This document shows, piece after piece, positions 33,898-45,065 of a stretch of 64,000 nucleotides of DNA. The stretch's first letter is position 1. Every line of letters starts with the position of its first letter. The notes beneath the pieces were generated by a model, which saw only the letters and a list, made by a program, of their open reading frames with translations, was not told where the DNA came from and did no database searches. This stretch comes from Ciona savignyi (Eukaryota > Chordata > Ascidiacea > Phlebobranchia > Cionidae): the NCBI GenBank assembly GCA_000149265.1, contig CH000061.1, forward strand, positions 218,532-282,531, read 5' to 3'. A program made the translations under genes and the position numbers.

Positions 33898-34305
33898 CTA
33901 TACTAGAAAACAACAATGGACTTTTTAAAGTAACCCTTAAAATTACCTCAGAAAATCGCCTGAAATGAAAGCATCCTTCCACTGAAACTATCAATCTCAA
34001 TATCGATTTATATAGATTAAAGAAATGTTAATGCAAGTTGCTAATTTTAAGGTGTTAGTTAGAAATGTTTTGGATGCAATGACAAATTATGAGTAAACCG
34101 GGAAAATAAGACAGACTAAGGTATGTAACAAAACATTTGTAGCTGTTAAAATACCATTACATAAGTATATGTAATACAATGTTACCACCCATTTAAACCA
34201 TTTAAACACTTGAGGACCATTTAAAACACGCAAATCAACAGTGAATTTAATTCGAACAAAAAATATTTGAATTCCTTAACTCCCCAAACTCAAATATGCT
34301 TTAAT

Positions 34306-34650
34306 TGTGACAGGCAAGGCACGTGCTCCCGACATCTACCATAAAAAGTAATGAAATTTCGATAAAACTTTGCCATTTGTTAGACAACATCGTCTATATA
34401 TACAAAAATTTCGGGGTATATATCTAGGGCAATTTCCCCTTGGACGTTAAAAACCAAAACATTTTTATTTTTAAATTTCAGAAAATAGCGCTTAAAAGGC
34501 TGCTGCAATTTAAAAAAAAAAATGGGAAGAAAACTTCCCTTATTTTTGATCACAGAATCGCTGATGTTAAGTGTCAACGGAAGCATATTTTTGGAAATCA
34601 GCAACAATTGGTGACGACCAGCTTTTTCCACCTATAGAGTGCCACCTTTA
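34306..34650. repeat. Single unit of the 335-bp dispersed repeat, copy B
   Basis: Counterpart of 8557-8900 with the same landmarks and a few indels. The sequence just before it (34190-34305) is one of the denser patches of difference between A and B. Confidence 0.7.
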
Positions 34651-34739
34651 TCGTGATTTGAGTTTCCAATGAAGCTAAGAGAAAGGCCAAAAGGGTTGGA
34701 ATTTTACTCCCATGGCAACGTCGCCCATGGAGGTAATAT

Positions 34740-34905
34740 CGAATTGGTTTACCGTCAAACTACTCCTCCTCCTCACCGAAGTTGGTCGAAGAATCGAACT
34801 CAAACCCTGACAAAGCGAGCACATAATGCTCTGTGGCATCAAACACAAGGCATGTGGCTCTCTTAGCTCCTTGCAGCAATAGCGATAAGGTTGTAGCATC
34901 TCGTA
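34740..34905 (+). mobile_element. R1 family fragment, copy B
   Basis: Counterpart of 8995-9165, with the same decayed reading and few changes. A second, better preserved R1 piece starts about 190 bases further on, near 35094. Confidence 0.45.
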
Positions 34906-35093
34906 TACAATCTATATTTGTTTTAATTTATTTATCTCTAAAATATTGTGTGTTTTTAACGTCGTTCTTTTGCGTTTGAGGTTTCTCTCATGTGTTTTAT
35001 TAGTCTTCACGCATTTATCACCTTGTACTGGCCTTTGTATTTCCTTTTTTCCCACAGTTAATAAAACGTGCAGATAACCACCTTAAACAATTA

Positions 35094-35500
35094 ATGACAA
35101 AACCACGTGCTAATGATGGTCTGTCCTCCTTCTCACCGAGGTTGGTCGAAGAATCAAATGCAAACTTAGCTCATTGTAGCGATAGCGATGTGGTCTCCGC
35201 TGCCACCTCCGTGAACTTGCCACTGACACATCAGCTTTTAAATTTAACAATTAAGCAAGCAAAGCTGTCCGACCTACCGGGCATTGGCGTAGCTAGCTCC
35301 ATTCGACGGAAACGAGAAGCTTTAAAGCCAGCATTTTCTAAGGAAAACTTTTAAAGGAAGAAAAATTGGCAGCATAAGATTAGCAAACGAGCCCAAAGGT
35401 CAAATGATTTATAAACTCTGCAGTTGTCTGGTCCAGCAACACCACAGAGCCCAACAACTGCTGTCATTGCGGCAGGCAAATTAAGCAACAGGGCGTCTAC
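35094..35500 (+). mobile_element. R1 family ORF1-like fragment
   Basis: The longest R1 piece: an 86-codon plus frame (35094-35354) with SSFSPRLVEESNANLAHCSD, LLNLTIKQAKLSDLPGIGVA and SSIRRKREALKPAFSK. It is followed after a stop by a Cys/His cluster (NNCCHCGRQ, near 35450). An N-terminal Ser-rich part with a basic helix ahead of a Cys/His cluster fits a retrotransposon ORF1 or linker, but I cannot assign the clade. Related fragments lie at 5445, 8995 and 9541. Confidence 0.5.
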
Positions 35501-35740
35501 TAAACGGAAGAGGTAAAGTATTCGCTTAAACCATTCCCAATACGGTCACAAAAAAACCTGGTACCTCTACGTACAAATCAAAAAAATGAACTTGTGCAAT
35601 CAAACATCATACCAATTACCGGTTGGGTTGATTGCCCATTCAACCCTTAATCGTCTAGAGAAAGGAGCAAAAAACAACGATCGTCGTTTTGTTTCTGCAA
35701 ATACGGCCCTGGTCACGTTCACGGTGATCATAAACTGCTT

Positions 35741-35810
35741 CACAACATCCAGCTAAGCTTATCAAAGAAAGCTAGGTATCTTGGTGTCATCTTAGACAAC
35801 AAATTTTAAA
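35741..35810 (+). mobile_element. Non-LTR reverse-transcriptase relic
   Basis: Reads SLSKKARYLGVILDNKF then a stop. The K..YLGV.LD.KL pattern is a conserved block toward the C-terminal end of non-LTR (LINE) reverse transcriptases. The rest of the RT is absent or unreadable. The following sequence (35860-35945) aligns with 10050-10125 and then with 12545-12600 of block A. Confidence 0.6.
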
Positions 35811-35944
35811 AGAATCACCCTACAAATCGTATCATGAAGACAACTGCTACTCTAGCACAATACCGAGCTTCTATCTCGTCCATCGCAGCTTATCTCTTAT
35901 AACTATGCTTCACGGCTCGACAGGCTATCCGCTATATCGCGGAT

Positions 35945-37030
35945 AGCTCCCGGGCGATGGAGTAACGGACGTCTATGGACTAATGCCTGGTCCCGGTGCA
36001 ACTCAGGACCCGACCGTATAAAATAAAAATGTAGGAAATCTTCATGTTCAAATCCATATAGCATAGCCATAGGGGACACTACGAAAATTACCAATCAAGA
36101 ACATTATGTAAAAGCAGAACAAATACCTTCATTAGAAACCACTATTCTATAAAGACTACAATATTAGTGTATAAAAAAATACCCCAAAACCGTTAAACTC
36201 AGGGCGGTGTTTATTTGCTCTGCCAAGTTGTCTAAAATGTGATATTTTGTAATTGCCAAGATTTGTCAAACCATGTGATTTTGCTATGGTTCACAAAAAT
36301 ACAATTACGTCATTTCTGGCATTCATCTGAAGAATCATGTGGATCGGTTTTGTACTCAGGATTGGTGGATTACCTTGAAAATAACAGTTTTAATTGTACA
36401 TAGTTGGTTTAAAACCCAAAGTATTTACGGTCACTTTTAAAGCACCCATCAACAACCATCGACAAATACCATTCCCTTTGAAAAGGTGAATAAAGCATAA
36501 TTGATAATTATGAAATACTTACAAGAGCAGTATCATAACTTTAAATTAAAATTTGTGTTAAATGAGAAGAACTTATAAAAGTTAGTTGCAATTGCTAAAC
36601 TTAGTCCAATTTAAGGATGAGCTAATGGTGATGGATGACTGATTTCTGCACCAATATCATATGAAGCAAAGCATGAAGTGATAAGAAAGACAGTCACATC
36701 GCTTCCTTGATTATAGAAGATAATAACTCAATTTCGGTAATATGGAAGAGAATATGTATTGGATGGACTTGGTAAACAATAATGGACAAATTTTGGTTAG
36801 ATGAAAGAGATTATGTATGGTGAACAATAATGGACTTAGCTATATCTAAATCATAAAAAGTTATTTCAAGTTGTATGTGTTTATTTAATAAACACGTTTT
36901 TAACAAATGGTGGCGGTTGGCAAGAGATTGTCGCTCTCTCGGTTTAATTGATGATTTGTGCTGTCAGGTTTTTTGAACTAAGTATTTCTTTCGAATGTAG
37001 AAAAATCGGCGAAAACTTTCAAAGAAAAAT
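35945..37030. other. B-only spacer
   Basis: AT-rich, with no exon or recognised element. The first 150 bases resemble 12560-12710 of block A at low identity, so this is part of the older duplicated segment. Confidence 0.4.
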
Positions 37031-37039
37031 AACAGAAAT

Positions 37040-37540
37040 CAAATTTAGTAAAATCAATTGTTGTTTCTTCAACAATATAAATTGGCATAGTTTCGTCATT
37101 AGTATTATAAATGCGTATAGTTACATCATTAATAATTATTTATATATATATATATAAGCGGTCATCTATTTTGTCAATATTATAAATACCCTCTGTTATT
37201 TTTTCAATATAAGTGAGTATTGTGACGTCATAAGTATATATAAGCGAGCATTGTTGGGTCATTAATATAAATACACGTTTTATTGCGTCATCATTACGTA
37301 AGTAAGCATTGTTCTACCAAATTAAACGTGTTAATCATACACAGCAAATTGCAATAGTTGCGTAACCGAGGGTCAATATATTATTGTGCATTTTTGCGTC
37401 AGAAATAGTGCAGATCATTGTTGCGTAAACAATAAAATGAATCATTGTTGTGTCATAAATATGTAGTTGGACATTTATGTGTTAACAATATAAATAAGAG
37501 TATTGTTGCGTAATTAAAATAAGTGCGAATTGCTGCCTCT
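37040..37540. repeat. Degenerate AT-rich tandem motif (CATTGTTGCGTCATTAATA)
   Basis: Many imperfect copies of a 30-45 base motif containing (G)CATTGTTGCGTCA.TAATATAAAT, with a TATATATATATATATA run at 37139-37156. A shorter version lies at 12876-12975 (and 50812-50915) next to the small exon at 13142, and this one also lies next to the paralogous exon at 37617. Repeat and exon were therefore duplicated together. Confidence 0.6.
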
Positions 37541-37616
37541 TTTACTCAAGCAATCATCATTGATCATTAAACAATCAAAGTTATGCGGAAACATCACATG
37601 ACTTACCTCCGCTTGG

Positions 37617-37685
37617 CGTTCCGGCTCCATTTGTGCTATCGAAGTCGAATCCCAATCTCCTAATTATCGCCGATTGCGGGTTTCC
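37617..37685 (-). pseudogene. Degenerate paralogue of the 13142-13216 exon
   Basis: The minus strand reads STSIAQMEPERQAE followed by GAG|gtaagt, aligning with SVSPIARLEPEQPME of the 13142-13216 exon. Upstream of this the frame is lost by an indel. Flanking sequence (37500-37600) also resembles 12900-13130, so this is part of an older duplicated segment and not a stray similarity. Confidence 0.45.
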
Positions 37686-37834
37686 TCTTAAGCTATACTC
37701 TTTTGTTTCCCTTTTTCCTCTGTGCGGTCTTTTATATCTTGGATACTAAAATAATCAAAAACATAATAGAGTAAATCATGCGTGAATCACCATCATTTTT
37801 AAAACCCCTGTTGAGTATACGCTATATATTTGGT

Positions 37835-38060
37835 GACCAGTCAACTAAACCCCTTACAACTGAACCCCTTACAACTGAACCCCTACAACTGAACCCTTTC
37901 CAACTGAACCCCTAAAATTAAGCCCCTTACAACTGAACTCCTTTCAACTGAACCCATTTCAATTGAACCTATTTACAACTGAACCCCCTTTTCAGTTAAA
38001 AGGGTTCGGTTAAAAGGCGTTCAGTTGTAAAGGGGTTCAGTTGACATGGTACCATATATT
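37835..38060. mobile_element. Foldback element built of a 14-15 bp motif
   Basis: The left arm consists of repeats of TTACAACTGAACCCC. The right arm is the inverted motif (GGGGTTCAGTTGTAA), and the two arms meet near 37990. The outer ends are also inverted (TGGTGACCAGTCAACT against TGGTACCATGTCAACT). No coding sequence. This is the architecture of a foldback-type DNA element or an unusual palindromic minisatellite. Confidence 0.6.
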
Positions 38061-39250
38061 TATCACCTCATCCGTAACAGACAGCCGTACTATTTATTGG
38101 AGATAGAGGACATAGCGTTATGTTAAAAATGACGAACAACCAACATAAATTAAACCCTACACTCTTCCGATATGACGGATGTAACCCCCTTAGTCATGAT
38201 ACTTGTGTGAATGTTTTGCTGGGTAAAATGGTTGGCCAATGTTAGTTCGAAAATAAGCAGAATAAAGTGTCCCCCTAGAACGAATAACAGGTTGTTTTTT
38301 CCTTAGTAGTAATAATTGTATTTTACACCACAACAACAATGTAGAATTGCACAGTAATGCGCTGCGTCTTTGTTGGGTTATAAGTAAAGGATATTTATTC
38401 ATGTTTATCCCCGTGAAAGTAATCATGATCGGCTGACATTGATGGAAATAAATATTATTAACATGGGTGAGACGCAATTCGGATTTATTTTCTTTAACAG
38501 AAAGTACCAGTGTACGTAATCAATAGACATTGCGCGAAGGCACGGCCACGTTTTGACAGCGAGCGTAACTCAAACGACAATGGTTGAATAGTAAATGCAT
38601 TCGAACTTGGTATGGATTGAAAAGTTCGCTGTGAAAACTTGTGTACATAATTTTTTAATGTAAATAACTAAAAAATAAAATAACAGACATATTCTGCTAT
38701 TCCAACGCGAAATGTCGCACAGAAGTTCCCACCGTTTGAATGTGAATGGGCTTCTCCTATTAAATTTCATGTTTAATGGACCGTAGCGATCGTCATAACT
38801 ATGTTTAGAGAAGCACGAAAATCCGGTGAATGAGGTATGATTATTACAAAAGCCAATCTTAAACTTTCATATCTCCATGTTTTTATTTATATTTAACTTT
38901 TTATCAGAACTATGGCAATTAAAATGGAATCGATCTTTTTAATACAATATATTATTTAACAACGTATTTATTATACTAAATACCAGACAGATTATATATT
39001 GTTTCAGAATTTCTTATGGCCTGTCAATTGTTAGAGCGTAAAACAAAAACGGTAGAATGGTAATATGCACTTAGTACATTTAAATCATATGGTTATAACC
39101 TAGTGACGTGCCAGGCATAGGTTAAATCATTCGCTCTTGAAACCAGTGGAAATAATTGGATCTATATTTTCTGTCAAGTTTACATTTTTTAATGCGGAAT
39201 GCTTGTGTTATTAAAAAAAGTGTCTTACAAGTAACAGTAGGTACAATTTT
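38060..39250. other. Start of diverged duplicated units, no gene called
   Basis: It contains a 20-base SINE fragment (CATGTTTATCCCCGTGAA near 38399) and the first GTAGCGATCGTCATAACTA landmark (near 38785) of the repeated units described at 38700-43450. A minus-strand 66-codon frame at 38570-38770 has no clear protein character. Confidence 0.4.
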
Positions 39251-40004
39251 TTTCCGATTTTCGGAATAATTTGTAAAAGTTTAAACAAGTTTAGAATAAA
39301 AATTTAAGTAAATGGCAACCATTTTTTACAATTTAAATCAATTATACGTCATGAATATTGCATTGATTAATTTGTGAATCATTTTCAATTTATATTTGCC
39401 AAGGATGTATGAAATATTGGGTTAAGTCTGTTTAGACATTGTCACCTTCTTCCCAGTAAAAAAGCGACAAAAAGCATTAAATTTTACATTTTGCCCATGT
39501 TAGCAAAACTCTTTCTTTGACACAATTTTTTTTTAATTTTGAAACTTAATTTAGCAAACTGTTATAGCGGAAAAAAGCGATATACTTATTTTACTCTACT
39601 TTTCGTTTTAAATGTGTTGAGGTAATTGCATGTTTGCAGTTAGACATCGTTAAAGATCAGTAAAATCGAGCGGTATATAAAACCAAATCCTGGTGAAATC
39701 GACGATTAATGCGGCGGAAGGATTACCGGGTGCTAGAAAAGTGTGTTGCATATTAGTTAGTGTATTTGTTTTGTTTGGTTAAAAGGAATGTTTTAAAACA
39801 TATAAAGATGGACATTTTTAAACGAGCACGGAGGTGTAAAACAGTTAAAAAGATTGTATTTGTGCAATCAGTTTCAAGAAATGTCTCACTGACGTAACCA
39901 ATGGATGAATGTCATTGGGCTTCCAATGGAATACATATGTTTACGGTACCGTAGCGCTCGTCAGACTACGTTTAAAACAGGTTTTATTTGTTACTTACCT
40001 TGAT

Positions 40005-40093
40005 ATGCGATTCGGTTTAATTCCAGCTCTTGTTGTTTGTTGTTCGACCCAACAATAGCATTTGTAGTCACCTTCGATATTCAATTCCTTTAA
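40005..40093 (-). CDS. Putative exon NIEGDYKCYCW
   Basis: Minus-strand exon from a TTTTAAAG acceptor to a perfect AAG|gtaagt donor. The only open frame reads NIEGDYKCYCWVEQQTTRAG then IKPNRIS. The D-Y-x-C pattern recalls the end of an immunoglobulin-like domain, but the stretch is too short to claim this. A paralogue at 41271-41353 keeps NIEGDYKRYCW and then has a stop. Confidence 0.4.
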
Positions 40094-40213
40094 AACAATT
40101 AGTTGTTAGGCGACTCGTGAGTTGGGCGACGCTTGTGCGATGAAAGCTAATTCACAATATTGTGATAACAACGCAAACTTTAGAAAAAAAATTAAACACA
40201 ATTAGGAAAACAC

Positions 40214-40304
40214 CTTTCACGTTGCGCAGGAAGCACCAATGAGACGACAAAAATAAGACGAGCTTCACCATCCATTTTCCTCCGGTTTCGGCTTCGTTCA
40301 AACT
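40214..40304 (-). CDS. Putative upstream exon with hydrophobic segment
   Basis: A 91-base minus-strand segment with acceptor TTTAACAG and donor AAAG|gtgttt. One frame starts MDGEARLIFVVSLVLPAQRE, a possible signal peptide. The duplicate at 41467-41555 keeps acceptor, donor and most bases but lacks about 9-10 internal bases and the ATG. Joining to the exon at 40093 with the predicted phase meets a stop, so the model is uncertain. Confidence 0.3.
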
Positions 40305-41270
40305 CTGTTAAATCGAAGATAATTACAAAATGGATATTTATGGTTTTCCTCACTGTGCGAAGTAAAAAAGGCAATAATCATTCGTTTGAGTTAAGATTTT
40401 TAAACCAGCTCTACGCCATTATTATTGATTTACAAAGTCCTACATCAACGTATTTCCTATAGCGTCAGATATCACGTATCAATTTCATTTTCATAGAGTT
40501 TTTTACCATTAATGTGTTTGCACAATTGGTTTTTAAAACCAACATCGAGAAATTAGACAAAAATCAACCAAGATAAAAAATTGCAGTAAAATCGACGAAA
40601 AAAGAACTTCAAGTTTGAATTAAAATCTAAGGCTTCCTGCGGCCGTATATGGAATGGCAGGCTATTGGTAAATTAAGTTTACGTTGGTTAGAATGGTAAA
40701 ATAATTTGGCCTCTAATAATAACAACGTGTGTGGGTAGCATTTCAGATATAGCTTGCTTTAGCGGGGAGTATCCTCTTACGTACTAATCCAAAGACATCG
40801 CGCGATGCACAAGGGCAAATAAATTTGAGATATTGGTTAAAATTTCACAAATGAAAATATTTGCCACCGTTGGGTTATTGTAACCTAAAATGCGGTCACT
40901 TTCCGATTTTATTGAAATTTGATTGTGTAGGCGTTTCTTACAAATAAAAGAAGATACATCCTTTATTGATTTGCTTCATATTTTGTTAAAGTTTAGACAA
41001 GCTTATAATAAAAGTTCAGGTATATTTCAAACTTTGCAGTTTAAATAGAACATATATAAAGATTTAATTACGATATTTTTTTAGCAATTTTAATTTATAT
41101 TTGCATAGTATATATTGAAATTGGCAATAAATTAGCCGTTTTTATTTTGGCACCTTGTTAGCGAAGCTCCTTGCAAATTATTTCTATATTTTCTAAAGAT
41201 TTAAAACGTAATACAGCAAACTGCTAGCGGAACGAGTTATGCAGTTGTATTCAGGGCGATACGCTTAACT

Positions 41271-41353
41271 TACCTCGAGATGTGGTCGCGCTCTCTTTTC
41301 TGAATCTATTGTTCGTTCCAACAATAGCGTTTGTAGTCACCTTCTATATTCGA
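41271..41353 (-). pseudogene. Paralogue of the NIEGDYKCYCW exon
   Basis: Minus-strand segment with acceptor TTTCACAG and donor TCGAG|gtaagt. It reads ESNIEGDYKRYCWNEQ then TAG. Splice sites are intact but the frame is closed, so this copy is probably dead. Confidence 0.4.
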
Positions 41354-42272
41354 TTCCTGTGAAACACGCAAGTGCTGTTAGGCGGCGTGTGTAAGCGCTG
41401 CAAACTCATACAAAGCATTGCCGCAAACAATCCAACCGTTTTAAAAAAAATAAGAATTAAGATTCCACACCTTTCACGTTGTGTAGGAAGGACCAATGAG
41501 ACGACGAGCTTCACCCTCCACTTTTTACGGGTTTCCGTTTCTTTTAAACTCTGCTAAATCGATTTTTATTACGAAATGAATATTTTTGGTTTTCACCCCT
41601 GCGCGAATTAAAAAAACCAAACATTATTTGTTATAATAAAGAATTTTAAAGTGGTTCTTCGCTATTATTGCTTTACAACGTCATACTAAATTCAAGTATT
41701 ATATGGCGTGAGCTATCATGTATCAAAACAATTTTCAAGTCGATTTTACCTTTGAAGTGTTTGCGAAGTAAGTTTTGCACAAATACATCGGGGGGAAATC
41801 AGATTAAAAATCAACCAAGATATAAACGTTAAAACGTAAAAATTGGAACAGATATGTTACCTATTTTTATTAAGCTGTATAGACAGACCTATGTACACTG
41901 GACTGTAGCGCCCGTCAGAACCATAGCATAAGTAAATAAAATTTATACCTTAATGCATTTTTTATGTAACAATGTATTAATTATATTAAATGACAAACAG
42001 CTTACATAATGTTACTGATTTTTAATGACGTGTCATTTGTTAGCAAGTGAAACTTAAACGTAAACGTTAGACCGATGACGCATTTAGTTAATATAAAGCA
42101 TTTCGCTTAAGCATAAAAGTGTTGACGAACCTTGTATTGGTTTTAAAATTTTGCACATAAAACATACGTAACCAGTAGACTATTGGAAATTATACATCCG
42201 TGACCGAATTATAAAACGGTTCTTCGATATTATTATTAAACAACGTTATAATATATTCCAGAATTTCTCCAT

Positions 42273-42574
42273 ATAGGATAGGATAGGATAGGATTTTCAT
42301 GTTTATCCCCGTGAATGGGAAAACCTAGGGGGTTATCACACGGGCAATCGTCAGATCACCTCGCGCCCATCATCGGGTTACCGGAGCTATTACAGTGTGT
42401 TGAATATGTTAGACACGTTCCTTCAATTTGGTAGAACCCATTTATCCGCTGGGATCAGGCAATGTCCGTTAAGTGCCTTGCCCAAGGACACAACCGACTA
42501 GCTAGCGACCAGTTACGTACCTGCAACCTTTCGATTGAAAGGCGACGCACTTAACCGCTAGACCACCGGGCCGG
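42273..42574 (-). mobile_element. tRNA-related SINE with (TCCTA)n tail
   Basis: On the minus strand it begins CCGGCCCGGTGGTCTAGCGG and continues TTAAGTGCGTCGCC, then GGTTGCAGGTAC, resembling Pol III A and B boxes. The body follows and ends in TCCTATCCTATCC repeats. Length about 300. A short CATATA may be the target duplication. A second copy is at 44014-44290, and the 109-bp minisatellite shares an internal segment (GGAGCTATTACAGTGTG). Confidence 0.75.
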
Positions 42575-43828
42575 ACATATACCGTAAGTAATCGTGTAAC
42601 AATTACATTTTCCGGATATCAATTAATTTTATTAACGATATAATTATCTTTGTTGTGTTTGCATGGTTAGGGTTGTGGACAGAAATCGGAAAATTAACCA
42701 AAAATCGGCCGGGATGCAAAATCAAATTTCCCGTAAAATAATCTTCCAATAATCTCATGGAATGGATTAACCGGTACAACATGAGTATTTTCCTTTAAAA
42801 AATATTGTTTTTTAAATATACAAATACATAAGGCTATGATCATATGTATAAATGTGGTAAAAATTGATAATTTTTGTTAAATTATGTAGTAACTAAAATT
42901 ACACTTGGTCAATCACGCCTTTGGTCAATCACCTTACACTTGGTCAATCACCATTTTATTTTGATCAAATTTTACAATTTAATTCTGGGATGGATAATAT
43001 TATAACTTACCCAAACCTTGCAATGGTAGAAGTTCCAAGATCACGAAATATTTTCTTTCAATATCGAATGTTCCACTTTTATATTATTGCAATGTATGTC
43101 AGAGTGGTGTTGACGATATATCAGTATTGAACTCCTTAAATAGTCTCCTTAGGAAAAATTAAACATTTGTTACTACCTACATATTTCAAAAACTTAAGAT
43201 TAGTAATTGAATCAACATTAAAGTAACAGATATATGCTGAAATTTAAATTATTTTATGCTGAATAAACATACGTAATTTGTTAATTATACGTGGACCTAA
43301 ATCACCGACTGCTAAGTTACTTTACTTCGTATAATCAGTCTCGAACAATGTCGCACTGAAGTTACTACTGGCTGAATATTATTTGACGTCATGGGGAATA
43401 CCTATGTTTACTGGAGCGTAGCGCTCGTCAGAACTACGATTAGGGGAGTGCGATTGACAGGTGAACTTTTTCTGATGAAATCAAAATCGTGAGAACTACC
43501 CGTGTTAAAACCCCGCGTTTTCTGGACAAGCATAGCATATTTTAAAATACGCACGACTCGTGTAACTTATCAGTAATGCACTCTGTTGTTTTTCAGAATC
43601 ATGAGACCCTTGTTTATTTTTTAGAAAGGTCGTCAATAAGAAGCACCTTTCGCGCGTTTAAATAGTATACGAATGTGATCAGAAGTGAATCTGGAAATTA
43701 ATCTTAGGCGGGCCTAAATGATATTATTATTTCTTAGATGCACTGGGGTTTACATCGAATTTCTCTGATGTAAAATTCGAAAATGTAGAAGTGGAAGTGG
43801 TTCGAGTTATTCAAGGATTGGGATGGCG

Positions 43829-43989
43829 GTCGAGACGCAAGAAGACCGACACCGGCGCAATGTGATGTTGACAAAGCAATAAGTGAATCAGATTTCACTG
43901 TGTCTGTATTAAGCGATGATAGCTTAACCGAACAGCTAGCCGCAAGGACATTTATGACTTTGTACATAATTGTTCTTTCGCGGTTTTAA
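43829..43989 (+). pseudogene. Paralogue of the SVLSDDS terminal exon
   Basis: The plus strand reads ISESDFTVSVLSDDSLTEQL and ends at a TAA, aligning with SDTTVSVLSDDSELL of 16372-16656. Upstream, in another frame, WRSRRKK resembles the WRRKK block, so an indel probably separates the two. The orientation is opposite to the A and C copies. Confidence 0.5.
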
Positions 43990-44013
43990 TAAAAAATTAA
44001 AAATAGTATAGAA

Positions 44014-44290
44014 TATTCATGTTTATCCCCGTGAATGGGAAAACCAAGGGGGTTAACACACGGGCAATCGTCAGATCACCTCGCGCCCACCGTCGGGTTA
44101 CTGGAGCTATTGCAGTGTGGTTATATATGATAGATACTTTAATTCCTTCAATTTGGTAGAACACATTAATCCGCTGGGTTCAGGCAATGTCCGTAAAGTG
44201 CCTTCGAGGACACAACTGACTAGCTAGCGACCATTATCGCACCTGCAAACTTTCGATTAAAAGGCGACGCACTTTTACCATTAGACAAAA
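44014..44290 (-). mobile_element. Second copy of the ~300-bp SINE
   Basis: Same order of sequence as 42273-42574 from ATGTTTATCCCCGTGAATGG to AAGGCGACGCACTT, but the head (A-box region) is mutated (TTTTACCATTAGACAAAA) and the pentamer tail is lost. It abuts a 335-bp repeat unit on the right. Confidence 0.75.
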
Positions 44291-45065
44291 TTTTAATTAG
44301 ATTTAGTGAAATGTAAGTGCTGTAGAATGTGGCAGCGAAAATCGTTTGAACTTCTTTGATTTATAATGTTAAAGAACTGACCTACCTGATCGCACGCTGC
44401 GTGATCTTTAAGTTAGAATGTGGCAGCGAAACTCGTTTGATCCCTTTCCATTCATAATGCTATAAGACTGATCTGATCACACGCTGCGTAATCATTTTGC
44501 GTCTATTAACCCTGCATGATCGACGACCGTATAGCATATATTTCGTCGCCATATAGGGTATTTAAACCCGTTGTTCTCATTGTTGTGCTCTGTATTGCTT
44601 ATGTACCATTTGTTGTATGTAGTCGCTTATCCTTGGTATATAGATGTTGTGTACGTAATCCCATGAAATAACTAGTTAATGTGTATTTTCTATTGAACAA
44701 ACGTAACACTTTTAATCGCCTGAAACCCTAAATCTGTGCAACTGTAAATACAAGTGGTGTATGTTAACTAAGGGAGGTTTACTGGCTGTAAACTAGGATC
44801 AGGTGCATTAGAGCAAGTGATCACTTATCGACAGCCGTCAGATCATAAGGATCAGGCGGAACGTTGCTACACCCGCAACAAGTGCATAAGCTACTGATTT
44901 AAATAAAACTCTTAAAAAATAAAAAATAAATCTATGGAAATACCATAAAAATAGGATTTTGTTCTCAAATCATGATTGTGACAGACATGGCATGTCGCCC
45001 CAACATCTACAAAACGAAGTAATAAAATTGCAATGAAAATTTGTCATTTGTTAATATCGAAGATA
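44286..45065. repeat. 335-bp repeat unit interrupted by a solo LTR
   Basis: The left part (AATTAGATTTAGTGAAATGTAAGTGC) and the right part (ATAAGCTACTGATTTAAAT... GTGACAGACATGGCATGTCG) join into a standard unit once the 560 bases between them and one copy of AGTGC are removed. The array at 17900-17940 gives the empty-site sequence AAATGTAAGTGCATTAGCCA. Confidence 0.8.
44321..44880. mobile_element. Solo LTR with 5-bp target duplication
   Basis: A 560-base insert beginning TGTAGAATGTGG and ending CCGCAACA (TG...CA), flanked by AGTGC at 44316-44320 and 44881-44885. It contains a partial ~95-base internal duplication (TAGAATGTGGCAGCGAAA at 44323 and 44417) and a TATTTAAA box near 44560 with downstream GTTCTCATTGTTGTGCTCTG. 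No internal retroviral genes, so it is a solo LTR left by recombination between two LTRs. Confidence 0.75.

Larger units (their letters stand above)
26251..35075. repeat. Left duplicated block, copy B (partner 526-9333)
   Basis: Near-identical direct copy of the block at 526-9333, starting at the first base after the 100-N gap. It holds the second NLR copy, the second three-exon minus-strand unit and the second lectin-like ORF. The breakpoint near 35075 is followed by a 14.6 kb segment with no near-identical counterpart in block A. Confidence 0.9.
38700..43450. repeat. Cluster of four diverged duplicated units
   Basis: A landmark reading TAGCGCTCGTCAGAACTACG recurs near 38785, 39953, 41908 and 43425, mostly preceded by ATGTCGCAC.GAAGT...TGAATG. 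The interval 39250-40620 also aligns with 40900-41850, including the two putative minus-strand exons. Identity is roughly 65-75% by eye, so these are old tandem duplications of a 1.2-1.9 kb unit. Confidence 0.6.

Noticed and set aside
38190-38477. Minus-strand 95-codon ORF
   Set aside because: It overlaps a SINE fragment, has no splice context and shows no protein-like conservation elsewhere in the window.
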